NCBI GenBank assembly: GCA_009911715.1
Contig: CP047880.1
Location: 62,001 to 126,000, forward strand
Length of the DNA: 64,000 nucleotides
Source: Methanomassiliicoccaceae archaeon DOK
Lineage (GTDB): Archaea > Thermoplasmatota > Thermoplasmata > Methanomassiliicoccales > Methanomethylophilaceae
Direction: 5' to 3'
Shown: piece by piece, positions 53,237 through 63,700 of the stretch
How the letters are laid out: each line of letters starts with the position of its first letter
Position numbering within the stretch: the stretch's first letter is position 1
Translations under genes and position numbers: made by a program
The notes under the pieces: model-generated
The model's database searches: none
Told to the model about the DNA's origin: nothing
The model's input: only the letters and a program-made list of their open reading frames with translations

Positions 53237-55210
53237 CTAAGTGACATAGCTCCTGCTGTGGTAAGGTGTAAATGACGATTCCGATAGGGTCCATCCTGAT
53301 CGGTTTCGTCGTCTAGATATTTTGAACTCTCCGTCCTCCTTCACATCGTCGGGGGTCTTCCCTGCAAGCAGGAGCCCTGCCACCGTTTTTTCGTCCTCCG
53401 TCTCCATCATTCTGAAGAGCACCTCGTCCCAGCGGCGGACTATGCCCAGTTCCACTAGGTACTGCATAGACCTGTAGATCCTCGACGCCGTGTAGATGTC
53501 CGTGGACTCGTAAAGCACCGGCTCCCCCTCGGCGTCGGGGAAGAGTTTTCTCATCACGGCGTCCGTCTTCATCTTGGAGCCGTACTTCTCAAGAAGGTTG
53601 GGACAGTTTCCCCTTATGAGAGCTCCGACACTGGGGTAGACAAACTTTCTGACGATGTCTTCTGGCGCATTGTACGGGGTAAGTTTCCCGTCCAATGGGT
53701 TGACATAGATATGGTTGAAGAAATCGACGTCCACTATACACCCGTGGATCGTCCCCCATCCTCCAAGGGCCTTTACCTTTTTCGACACCTTGGAGGTGAG
53801 GCTCATGTAGCCGGCGGTGAACCTGCGGACGCACTCGGCGTATTCAGTCAGTCTGTCATAGTAGTAGCGCAGGTCCCTTGTCTTTGCGTTTCTCAACATA
53901 CCCCCAGATAGCATGTAGAACGATCCGCGTGGGAGGCTGACGAAGAACATGTAGACTCCTCCGCGCTTGACCATGTAGAACGTCCCTATCTGGCTGCAGG
54001 TCATGCTGACGTGCCTTGAGCGGTAGAAGTCGTACATCTGGGCCTTGGTTATCTCGTGGATCCCGTCGGGGTAGTAACCCAGGGCGTCGCTGCGCCAGTA
54101 GGTGTCATCGTCTGCCATCGGATGGAACGACTTCAGCGAAACCCTCCCGCCGTACCCGATCTGGTTGTCAGCCAGCTCCACCGTACTCTCATCGATCGTG
54201 ATGCGGTTACTGTGGTCGTGTCCGCGGACGTAGATCCAGTTCGGGTTCCTGGGGGCATCCGTCCAGTCGTGGAGGGGCATGTGGGTAAGCACCACCATGT
54301 CGTAGCGCTGGACGGCGGAGAGGAGCTGGCGGTACAGCCTGTCCATCCCTTCGGACAGACGGACCTCCTCGTCGCGGTCCATGCCCTCGCGGTACATGCC
54401 CGAGTCAGTGTTGTGATCCCCTCTCAGGCCGGAGAACCCCACTCCCCCGAAGACGGCGAGCCTGGCGCTCCTCAGAAGACGCTGGAATCCCTCGGGCGGG
54501 AACGAGCGCATGTACTGGCGCTTGACAACCTCGACGCCAGTGTCCTTGAAGACGATGAGATCCCCCTCCAACAGATGTATCCCGGCGCGCTCGGCCATGG
54601 AGCGGTACCACGCTATCGCCGAATCGCACGGATGACCTCCTCCACAATGGGTCTCCGGGTCCCAGAACTCGTGGTTCCCAAGGACTGCGACGATGCGCTC
54701 GCCGCCGATGCGGTGCGCGAGAGCGGTGTAGAACGCCTCAACGAGGCGGCAGTGATTGGACACGTCCCCTCCCACGAGGAGTACGGGGTCGCTGTCGTCG
54801 TCCGTGATGAAATCCTCGGCGATGCGCTCAACAACTTCCTCCACTAACGCCGAGACCTGTTCGGGTGTGGCGCCGTCCGGATGACGTTTCATTATCTTGG
54901 AGTCCAGGTGGATGTCGGTGACGTAGAACGCCGTCATGCGCTTCTGGAGGGCGAGGGAGCGCCCGGTTGATTCGATCAGGGCGTCGTTGGATGTCTCCGG
55001 AAGGGAGTATGGGGTGGCCTTACACAGGGCCATCCGACTCGGTTCGGGGACGTAGCCGTTCAGCTCCGCGTCTGACAGGTCATAGTCGCACGCTTTCAGG
55101 AACGGTTCAAAGTCATCGAATGTCCATGTCGTCCAGCCCTCGTCGTCATCGTACTTCTCTACGATGAACCTCCCCGTCCCGGGATCGTACCGCTTGCTCA
55201 CGAACTCCAA
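53237..55210 (-). CDS. Calcineurin-like metallophosphoesterase, long form (657 aa)
   Basis: All five metallophosphoesterase motifs are present: VTDIHLDS (DxH), VGGDVSNH (GD), LGNHEFWD (GNHE), LTHMPLHD (H) and VRGHDHSN (GHxH), about residues 95-335. Some 90 residues precede and 300 follow; the latter have a winged-helix-like end (DIYTASRIYRSMQYLVELGIVRR). Substrate may be nucleic acid, a nucleotide or protein. The likely start is TTG 55210 with GGTGG 4 nt ahead; GTG 55198 is another choice. The stop is TAG; readthrough would add 14 residues before TGA. Confidence 0.8.
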   Translation of the reverse strand: MEFVSKRYDPGTGRFIVEKYDDDEGWTTWTFDDFEPFLKACDYDLSDAELNGYVPEPSRMALCKATPYSLPETSNDALIESTGRSLALQKRMTAFYVTDIHLDSKIMKRHPDGATPEQVSALVEEVVERIAEDFITDDDSDPVLLVGGDVSNHCRLVEAFYTALAHRIGGERIVAVLGNHEFWDPETHCGGGHPCDSAIAWYRSMAERAGIHLLEGDLIVFKDTGVEVVKRQYMRSFPPEGFQRLLRSARLAVFGGVGFSGLRGDHNTDSGMYREGMDRDEEVRLSEGMDRLYRQLLSAVQRYDMVVLTHMPLHDWTDAPRNPNWIYVRGHDHSNRITIDESTVELADNQIGYGGRVSLKSFHPMADDDTYWRSDALGYYPDGIHEITKAQMYDFYRSRHVSMTCSQIGTFYMVKRGGVYMFFVSLPRGSFYMLSGGMLRNAKTRDLRYYYDRLTEYAECVRRFTAGYMSLTSKVSKKVKALGGWGTIHGCIVDVDFFNHIYVNPLDGKLTPYNAPEDIVRKFVYPSVGALIRGNCPNLLEKYGSKMKTDAVMRKLFPDAEGEPVLYESTDIYTASRIYRSMQYLVELGIVRRWDEVLFRMMETEDEKTVAGLLLAGKTPDDVKEDGEFKISRRRNRSGWTLSESSFTPYHSRSYVT

Positions 55211-55212
55211 CG

Positions 55213-55266
55213 TACCACCGATATCGAAGGATGGTACGAATAGATGAAACAGTACGCTCAGCGTAC
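55213..55266. promoter_or_regulatory. Inverted repeats before the metallophosphoesterase gene
   Basis: CGTACCA and TGGTACG form an inverted pair across about 55213-55240, and GTACGCT-C-AGCGTAC at about 55251-55265 is a perfect palindrome with the same GTAC half-site. They sit in the 160-bp gap before the gene start, where its promoter must be. Candidate binding sites for one of the RHH regulators. Confidence 0.45.
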
Positions 55267-55370
55267 CTGAGAATTAGACCTGGGAAGACTCGGTGACGAG
55301 ATGAGTAGATGAAAATGGTCTCCGATTATTCAGATGCGATGGAGCATGTCGTTATCGAATCTTAACGAAA

Positions 55371-56390
55371 TCAATCAACTTTGGTTTCGATATCTTCTTT
55401 CAACCATCTTCTCGCTGTGGAGTACGGGACGCCAGCAATTGCCGATGCTGTCTTGACATCTATGTCCAAGTCAATTGCACGTCTGATTGTAAGTAGTTTG
55501 TATGCTTTTGGTGCATCAATCTTCTTTTCGTCCGATTCGGTGCAGTTCTCGGCGTAGAACCTCTTGATTGTGTCGATGACCCTGATGGAGCTGACACCTC
55601 CGACCGTGCGGTTGAAAAGGTTCCAGTCGAACCCATCCCCAACGTAGAACGACGCCGAGGCCTCGTGGTCATAGCAAAATTCTCCCTCTTCCAGGTCCTC
55701 CTTCCTTCCGGTCCACTCCGTGACGGGCACTATGATGAGGACGGGCGAGTCCATATCGTAGTTCTGGAACGCGATAAGCTCCTCCGGACGCAGGTTAAGA
55801 TGCTCCGTCTCTATGTACCGTTTGTTGAAGGCCAGGTCCTTCCTGAACTTCCCGGTGAGGTTTCCTGCATATTCCTTGTTGTTTATGAAGTTCCTGAACG
55901 CGGGGCCCACGGACCTGCTGGAGGGGGTCAGGAACCAAACCATCATGCGGAACTTGCGTATGATCCCCAGGAACCCCTTCATCATCACGCTGGCGTTGGT
56001 CTGGTTGGAGTCGCCCCCTATGAAGTTCTGGGCCTCGTCCAGGATCAGCAGGAACAGAACGTTTTCGCGTCCGTAGCGCTCCATGTTCTCGACCACCAGC
56101 GGGAACACCTCCTTCATGGTCCTGATGTGATATACCCCGTCCGGGGTCCCCTCCGTGAGCTTCCCGCTGCGCTTCGTGAAGAAGATGATGTTCGTAAGGA
56201 GGATGACCTTCCCCAGCCCGGGGAAGCGTCCCGTGACCATCTTCTCCGCGATGGCCACGGCCGTGTGGGTCTTGCCACCGCCTCTGAACCCGGATGTCAG
56301 CCAGACCGCACCGGGTTTGGCCATCCCCTCGATTAGCCTTCCGAACCGTCCCGTCTTCGTATTTCCGGATGTTACAGACTCCTTTTCCAC
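55371..56390 (-). CDS. P-loop ATPase, Zot/packaging-type, with C-terminal HTH
   Basis: A 339-residue ATPase: Walker A VWLTSGFRGGGKTHTAVA (about residue 35), Walker B FLLILDEAQNFIGG, then a polar sensor-like MVWFLTPSSRS. The style is that of Zot/FtsK-HerA-like ATPases of filamentous phages and archaeal viruses or plasmids. A short helix-turn-helix ends it (VKTASAIAGVPYSTARRWLKE). It could drive DNA movement or packaging; an ATPase for the neighbouring metallophosphoesterase is another thought. No membrane helix is visible. Confidence 0.75.
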   Translation of the reverse strand: MEKESVTSGNTKTGRFGRLIEGMAKPGAVWLTSGFRGGGKTHTAVAIAEKMVTGRFPGLGKVILLTNIIFFTKRSGKLTEGTPDGVYHIRTMKEVFPLVVENMERYGRENVLFLLILDEAQNFIGGDSNQTNASVMMKGFLGIIRKFRMMVWFLTPSSRSVGPAFRNFINNKEYAGNLTGKFRKDLAFNKRYIETEHLNLRPEELIAFQNYDMDSPVLIIVPVTEWTGRKEDLEEGEFCYDHEASASFYVGDGFDWNLFNRTVGGVSSIRVIDTIKRFYAENCTESDEKKIDAPKAYKLLTIRRAIDLDIDVKTASAIAGVPYSTARRWLKEDIETKVD

Positions 56391-56461
56391 AGTATCCCGA
56401 CCAATTCCCTACGTCACCGAGAGGAGACACAGCGATGATGGAATCATGATGTCAATCTATA

Positions 56462-56481
56462 AATATTCTTATAAGAATATT
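56462..56481. promoter_or_regulatory. Perfect 20-bp palindrome between divergent genes
   Basis: AATATTCTTA and its exact reverse complement form a 20-bp AT-only-rich palindrome, 71 bp from the ATPase start (56390) and 50 bp from the Sel1 start (56532). A third half-copy (GAGAATAT) follows at 56493-56500. The site fits a dimeric repressor controlling both genes. Confidence 0.55.
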
Positions 56482-56531
56482 TTATTAGATATGAGAATAT
56501 CGAAAATGCACTTGAGAAGGGAGGGGATATC

Positions 56532-57605
56532 GTGAGGAACAGATTCGTGAAGGTCAAGGGTACGAATATCAGTCTGAACGCCACCAGGATAACAGAACTT
56601 GCGGAGGCGGGTGATCCGCTGATGCAGACCACTCTGGGGATGATGATCCTGTCCAAGACGCTCCCCCTCCGCAGGAGGGAGGAGGGAGTCACGTGGCTGA
56701 AGAGGGCGGCGGAGGGCGGAGATCCTCTGGGCATGTACGTGCTTGCGAGAGCATACGGAGTGGAGGGAGAACTGGATCCAGACGGATCCGAGGCGAGGAT
56801 GTGGATGGAGCGCTCTGCGAAAGCCGGACACCCTGCCGCACAGGCCGAGTACGGGATGTCCCTGCTCGACGAGGGGGCGGACATCGACCAGGTGGATTAC
56901 TGGGTGACTTCGGCATTCAACGGCGGCGACTGTAGGGGCGTGTACGCGCTTGGCTCTCATCTCGTGAAAAGCAATCCTCCGGAATCCGACGACTACAGGT
57001 ACGGGGTGATGAAGCTTACCAACGCCGCCTTCGGTGGCATCTCCGACGCCACAATGGAACTTGTCGGAGTATACCTGAATGACGACAACCGCTTCATGGC
57101 CGCCCGCTTGCTCAGGAAGGCTTCTTCCCAGGATCACCCTCTGGCGAACTATATACTCGGAACTCTGTTGGTACGGGGGACTCCGTACATCGAGAAGGAT
57201 CAGACCGAGGCATTTGCTCTGCTTTCAAGGTCCATGGAGCAGGGGTGCAGGGAGGCGGGGTGGACGCTGGGATCAATGTACCTATACGGGGTGGGTGTCG
57301 AAGTAGACCCTGGTAAAGCACTCGGATTGCTGGCCGACGGATATGAGAACGACCATCCGATCTCAATCCTTAATCTGGGCGTGATGTTCCTCGAGGGCAT
57401 CGGTGTCGAGAAAGATCCCGAAATCGCGGCGAACCTGTTCCAACGGGCGTCCGAACTCGGCTCCAGGGAGGCCACGAACAATCTCGGCGTGATGTACGCT
57501 GTCGGCATAGGGATTCCCCGGGACTTGGATAGGGCCGAGAAGCTCTTCAGAGAAGCCGCGGACGAGGGAGAACCAAATGCCGAAATCAACATTGGCCTAC
57601 TATGA
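56532..57605 (+). CDS. Sel1-repeat protein
   Basis: A 357-residue solenoid made of about eight Sel1/TPR-like repeats of 36-40 residues, seen as AAEGGDPLGMYVLARAYG, SAKAGHPAAQAEYGMSLL, MEQGCREAGWTLGSMYLYG, NLGVMFLEGIGVEKDPE and NLGVMYAVGIGIPRDLD. No signal peptide. Sel1 proteins are scaffolds in signalling or secretion. The start is GTG 56532, preceded by a strong ribosome site GGGAGGGG 6 nt upstream; it overlaps the stop of a nine-codon frame (ATG 56506), so coupling is possible. Confidence 0.88.
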   Translation: MRNRFVKVKGTNISLNATRITELAEAGDPLMQTTLGMMILSKTLPLRRREEGVTWLKRAAEGGDPLGMYVLARAYGVEGELDPDGSEARMWMERSAKAGHPAAQAEYGMSLLDEGADIDQVDYWVTSAFNGGDCRGVYALGSHLVKSNPPESDDYRYGVMKLTNAAFGGISDATMELVGVYLNDDNRFMAARLLRKASSQDHPLANYILGTLLVRGTPYIEKDQTEAFALLSRSMEQGCREAGWTLGSMYLYGVGVEVDPGKALGLLADGYENDHPISILNLGVMFLEGIGVEKDPEIAANLFQRASELGSREATNNLGVMYAVGIGIPRDLDRAEKLFREAADEGEPNAEINIGLL

Positions 57606-57787
57606 ACACGGTATTGCCCCATTGTCCAAAAGTGTCAATTTCCGAGAGTAAACACAGATTCATATTTTCTGTTATACTCTGATTCATAACTGATACTATA
57701 TATCCTCCATAATCAAACATATTTTTAAGTCTGCAAAGAAATAAACTTGTTAGAGCATGGAATGCAGACAATGCTCAGGGGGAGAGA
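57606..57787. promoter_or_regulatory. Promoter region of the giant surface protein
   Basis: AT-rich 180 bp without a gene. A TATA-like TATTTTTAAG at about 57720-57729 predicts a start near 57752 and a leader of roughly 35 nt, with purine-rich GGGGGAGAG just before ATG 57788 as ribosome-binding site. Confidence 0.45.
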
Positions 57788-60700
57788 ATGAAAGGAACCC
57801 GCGCATTAATCCTGGGCGGTGTCATGATGGTGACATTGCTGCTTTGCCTTTCCCTTCCGTCGGACCCGACTTGGGATGCCGAACGGGGGGGGGAGGAGGT
57901 GATGTCTTTGCGGACACCATAACCACACCCCAGGGATACACGATAAACACAGACGGACTCCAAGACACGGAGTTGTACACTTCTACCACGATTAGCGAAA
58001 TCGAGAACCTCATCACGGTCACGGATTCCAGAGATCAGCCAGTTACCGATTTTGTAGTCGCCACTGGGGAGACCACGTTGCACGCTGGTTCGAACACCGT
58101 CCACGTCTATGTCAACGGCGTTTCCATCGCATCGTTCAGCGTCAATGTAACGGCCGTGGAGATAGAGAGCATGACGGCAGACCTCGCCGACGATTTCGAG
58201 ATATACTCGTCCTACGACACGATGACCGAACTCATAAAGGAGCATCTAACCGTCACCGCTACCTTCAACGATGGGATCAAGAGAGAACTCGGTGGGAGCG
58301 AATACACTATCACTGGAGCATTCACGCCCGGCGTCGAGAACACGTTCACCGTAACCTACAACGATGATCCTACCAAGAGTTGCACCTTCGCGGCCTATGT
58401 GAACGAGCAGGTCTACGAGAGTCTGAGGGTAGAGGTGAATCAGACTAGCCCCATCAAATCCAGCACCTCGATGTCCATGCTGAAACTCACAACCTCGGAG
58501 GAGTTCGGAGACCATTCCGTGACCGTGAAGGTCTTCGGAAAATACGCCGACGGCAGAGAGGAACAGCTGGACTACACCCAGTACGATTTCACCGGCAGCC
58601 TCAACGTCAACGAAGGCACTCCCAACGGAGATGGGACGTACAAGGTCACGGTGACCGTTGTGGATTCCGCCACCGGACTCCTGTCAGAAACCTTCCAGCT
58701 GAGGGTCACGGCATCGGTCCCAACGTCCCTGACATACACCGGCGAGATCATCGGCTACATGGTAGGCGACAGGTACGTCGTCAACGCCGAGAACTTCACC
58801 GTCAGTTTCCAGGGAGGCGGTTCACGCAATCCCATCCAGAGTGAGCTGAATGTGTCATTCCCCGAAGGCTCCGTCGACGATGAAGGGTGCTTCACGACGA
58901 CGGGTCTGAAGACCCTCACAGTATCCTACACGGAGGGAGTCGACGAAGATGGCAATCCCATAACGGTCTCCTGTAAGGTGAACGTGACCGTTTCGGCCGC
59001 TTTGGTCGACAGACCGTCCTTCGACTCCACTCCGGCGACCTACGACAACGGACAGGAGTTCGACAGGACCATGACCGGTTACGACGAATCCATAATGGAC
59101 CTCGCCGTGACCCGCGACGGGGAGGCCCTCACCAATGGAGATGGGTACAGATACACAATCAGCGAGGATGGCACGCTCATCTTCCATGCTTCCGACGCTG
59201 GGGTGTACACCATAACCGTCGTTCTCGACGACAACCACAGGTGGAGCACATCAGCTGGAACTAATCCGGTGTGGACCTGGACGATATACAAGGCGTCCAT
59301 CGACGCCGTCCTGGAGATCGATGGATGGGAGTACGACGGGGGGCTCCAGACACACGACTACGCCATCCATCAGAGGGGCGACGAAAGCATCGTCTACACA
59401 GATTTCAGCATAGTCTACTACTACGGGGAGTCCAACGACGGGACTGTGGACCTAGCCAGAGGTCAGGCAGTGACGCAACAGCCGACCCTCGCCGGGTCCT
59501 GGCACGCGTACGCGGTCGTCACTGAGAGCGACAACTACTACGGCGACACCACGGATGATGTGGACTTCACCATCGACAGGCAGGACGTGGTGCCGATATC
59601 GATAGCAGACATCACCTATGACAGCAGTGAGCATGACGTCTCGGGAAGCTTTGAGAACTACACCATCTCGGCCACTCCCCAGACCGTCGTGGGCGATTAC
59701 ACTGCCACCGTGACAATGACTGATGACTACTATCACAACCACGAGTGGTCGAATACGCACAGCAGTGTCACCACAGTCGAGTGGAGCATCGTCAAGGCCA
59801 CGGTGCCGATCCCCACAATCGCCGGGGGGCCTTGGACCTATACCACAGATGCCGAAGGCAACGCAATCGAATACACCGTGAGCCTGGAGAATGAGTTCGA
59901 GGGGCTCGTGATAATGAAATGCGCCCAGGTAGACGTCACCATCGACGGCATAACGGCAACGTCCTCGCAGGCCGGGGTATACAGCCTGTCCGTGAGCCTG
60001 TCCGATTCCGACAACTACAGGTGGGAGGGCACAGGGGATGACATCTCTATCAAGACCATCACCTGGACCATCGGCAAGGCAGAGGTGAGTAAACCGACCC
60101 TGATTACTGACCAGCCGAAGTACACGGGCAACATCATCCAGTACACGGAGGCCATCGAAGTCCCAGAGCCATCGCTGGTGACCGTGTCCGGAAAGACGTC
60201 CGGAACCGATGCCGCGTCGTACACGGTGACAATCGAACTCGAAGATGCGGACAACTACAAGTGGGCCGAGACCGACGACTCCTCTCAGTTCACTCTGACC
60301 TGGTCGATCGTCCAGGCGTCCAACAGCATCTCGAACGTGACTGTCGATACAGATCCGTCACTGACTTACAACGGGTTTGGTCTGGACGTGTTCTCGGCAA
60401 CAGCCGAGTTCGGACAGGATCAGATAACATATCTCTTCTCAACCGAACAGGATGGGGATTACACCGAGATGCAGCTTCCTCTGGGGGCCGGCGACTGGTA
60501 CGTCAAGGCTCATGTGGATGCTACCAGCAACTACGCAGCGGCGACCTCGGCCGAAGGCACGCTTTTCCATATTGACAAGGCGGAGAACACTATCGTGCTA
60601 ACCCCTTACGCCGACAACACCGTGACGTACGGGGAAAGCTGCGAGGCACCCGCCATCGACAGCGCCGACTACAGAACCGGTCTGGAGTTCCAGTACTCGG

Positions 60701-63700
60701 ACTCCGAGGTCGGTGGGTACACGGAAGGGCTCCCGACGGACGCCGGCCTCTGGTACATCAGGGCACACGTGCCGGAGTCCGACAACTACCTCGAGGGACA
60801 CTCCGAACCGGTGGAGATCGACATAGAGCGGTTTGCCATACCCTATCCTACGTTCTCGTACACCGGCTACTCGGTAGCCGAAGACGGTTCTTCGTTCATA
60901 TACAACGGCACCGTAAGGACGCCGAATGTGGTCCTGGATGTAAAGGACTACCCGTATGAGGATGGCATAGTGGATGCCATCAAGTACACGCTGGTCTCCC
61001 AGACCAACGCCAACACCTACAACGTGACCTTCAAGCCGGGCGACAACTACAGGTGGGCAGACTCCTCGAACCCCGCAGGGGTGACAGGAGCGTACACCGC
61101 GGGATGGACCATTTCCAAGAGCGTCGTTGTGATCGGATCCTTCGACAGGACGATGGTGTACGACGGCAGCCAGTTCACTCCAGGGATCCCCAGGAATGAC
61201 AACCTCTACAAAACCTACATCCCAGGGGCCCTGGAGATGAACGAGTACACGGCCACGCTGACCCTGATCTATCCGGAGAACTACGAATGGGGGATCAACA
61301 GTGATAGGAAGGATGACGGGACCACGCCGTGGGACTCCATAGACGGTACGAATCCCGCCGTCCTCCATGTCGGGTTCGCGATCACCAACCAGACCTACAC
61401 GATAACCATCACGGTGTCGGATGTCACGTATCCAAATGCGCCCTCGCCAGATGTTGAGAGCATAGTTCCCAGCATCATCGGGTCCGACATCACGCAGATT
61501 GAGAATGCCTTGGAGGATGGATATTTCCAGTACTACTACAGGGTCCAGGGCGAAGACGGAAACGGTTCCACGGACGTTCCCACCGGAGTCGGACACTACG
61601 AGGTTAGGATCCATGTCGATGCTACGACGAGCTTCGACCAGGCTTATTCCGCATGGGTCCAGTTCAGTATCGATCCAGCGACCATCGAAATAACCAAAGT
61701 GCAAGGATTCGACAAGACTTATGACGGGACTGCGTTCTTCGTCGAGAGGAACGCAACACTTGAGGCCACAGTCCAGAATCCGGCGCAGAACGCGCTCGAC
61801 TGGAAGTTCAGCCTGTCGCTGGACGGAGAGTTCACGGACGACCTTTCGCTCACCGATGTGGACACCTACACTGTGTACTACACCGTGTCGGCCCCCAACC
61901 ACACGACCATAGGTCCGGATGAGGACCACTACTTCACGGTGAAGATCTCGCCCGTGGCCATTCCCGTGGACCTGGGAACGGGATCGATCGACTACGACGG
62001 CGAGACTCCGACGGCCGACGACCTTTGGGTCGTGTTCGGCGGAACGGTCACCGACCAGGTCACCGGTTATCTCGTACCGGGCGACACGGTCGAAAGGCTG
62101 GACATAACCCTGTTCGTTCCAGAGGATTCCGAGGACGTCTCCGAAACGCCCTACACGGTCGACGGAGACTGCGGGAACGGGAACTACGCGATAACCTTCA
62201 CCCACGGGTCCCTGACCATCCGGCCGGTGGACCTGGAAACGCCGAATCCCACCATCGCGGCAGGCACAGGCCTCGTTTACAACAACACAGACTATGCGGT
62301 GAGCGACTACATCACCGGGCTCCCTCAGTATACAGACGAGGGCGACCCGATCACCTGGACATTCAGCACCTCTGCGGACGGATCGTACAGTGAGGGTCTG
62401 TCAGTGAGCGATGCGGACGACTACATAATCTACTACAGGGGTTCCGCCCCCAACCACAACGACTTCGTGAGTTCGGCCCAGACCACAGGCCAGTACCTTA
62501 CACTGACCGTCGAGAAACGCCAGCTGATCATAACCCTGGAAGGTGTTCAAGTCGAGTACGGGGACGTACCGGTCTACGGAACCCCGGCGGTGAGCGGGTT
62601 CGCCAAAGACGAGAACCAGAGCGGTCTGCACATGGTGGTCACCCCGTCCAGCGGTTACGAACAATGGGAGACAGCCGCTGGTGTAACCCTGGACATCACC
62701 GTCGGTGTCACCGGTGACCTGGACAACTACACCTGGAAGTTCGGCGGTGCCGACCTCACAGTCACGGAACGCGGCATCACCGTGATTATCGATGACAAGA
62801 GCTCCGGATACGGGGAGGATCTGGAAGATCTCACCTGTCATCGGGACACCGGATCCACCATCAGGGATGGAGATTCACTCAGCAGCATCGTATTCGTCGG
62901 GTTCAAGAACGGCATCACTCCCACAGATGTCAGGGCGGGAGGATACCGCATCGTAGGAACCGATGTTCCGAACGACAACTACGACGTCACGTTCGTGGGT
63001 TCCGGGGACAGAAACAGGGACTACGGGATATACACCATAACTGCCGCCTCTGTGACGATCAGCTTCCTCGAGTTCACCGATGACGTCTATGACGGCGAAG
63101 AGAAGGTTTTCGGATACGAGCTCAGCGTCTCCGATGTTCCGCAGGATTCCGTCTCCGTCACCTACTACAGGCTAGTGGACGGAGCCCCGGCGGATCAGGT
63201 GGACAACGTCGTGGACGCCGGAACCTACAGGGTCACGGTCACGCTCAGCGGTAACTACACCGGTAGCGCGTCCAACGACTACACCATCTCTCCGGCGGAC
63301 TACGAGGAGTACTACGACATAAGCATCACCTTCACCGACTCACAGCCCACCTACAACCGCAAGATGCAGTATCCGAATCTCAACCTGGAGAGCATGGAAG
63401 ACTCTGCTCTGCACAGACTCGGATGGAGCTACTCGAAGGGTGCCACCAACGTCAGCGACGGTCGCGTGGAGGTGACAGTGACGTTCACGCTCCCCGACGA
63501 AATATCCGGGAACATCAGCGTCCCCGACTCCATGACGGCTTACGTCACGGTCCAGCCCGTCACGGTCGATGTTAATTGGGATAATGCCGATTTCGTCTAC
63601 GACGGGACAGAACAGACCGTCCTGGCATGGTACTACCATGTGGATGACACGGAACATACGTCTCCGGTGTACTTGGACACCTCTGATGTGCGCACCTACA

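Larger units (their letters stand above)
47312..57605. mobile_element. Putative integrative element next to tRNA-Pro
   Basis: A block of accessory genes starting at the 3' end of tRNA-Pro: tyrosine recombinase near and facing the tRNA, two P-loop ATPases, metallophosphoesterase, several ribbon-helix-helix proteins, a frameshifted gene, a Sel1 protein. Base composition is more AT-rich from about 49 kb on, several gaps hold palindromes, and TAG stops appear only here. I searched by eye for a second copy of the tRNA 3' end (GTTCAAATCTGGGCGGGCCC) and found none, so the right border is a guess; the surface protein from 57.8 kb might also belong. Could be a provirus or integrated plasmid; no capsid gene is recognised. 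Confidence 0.55.
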
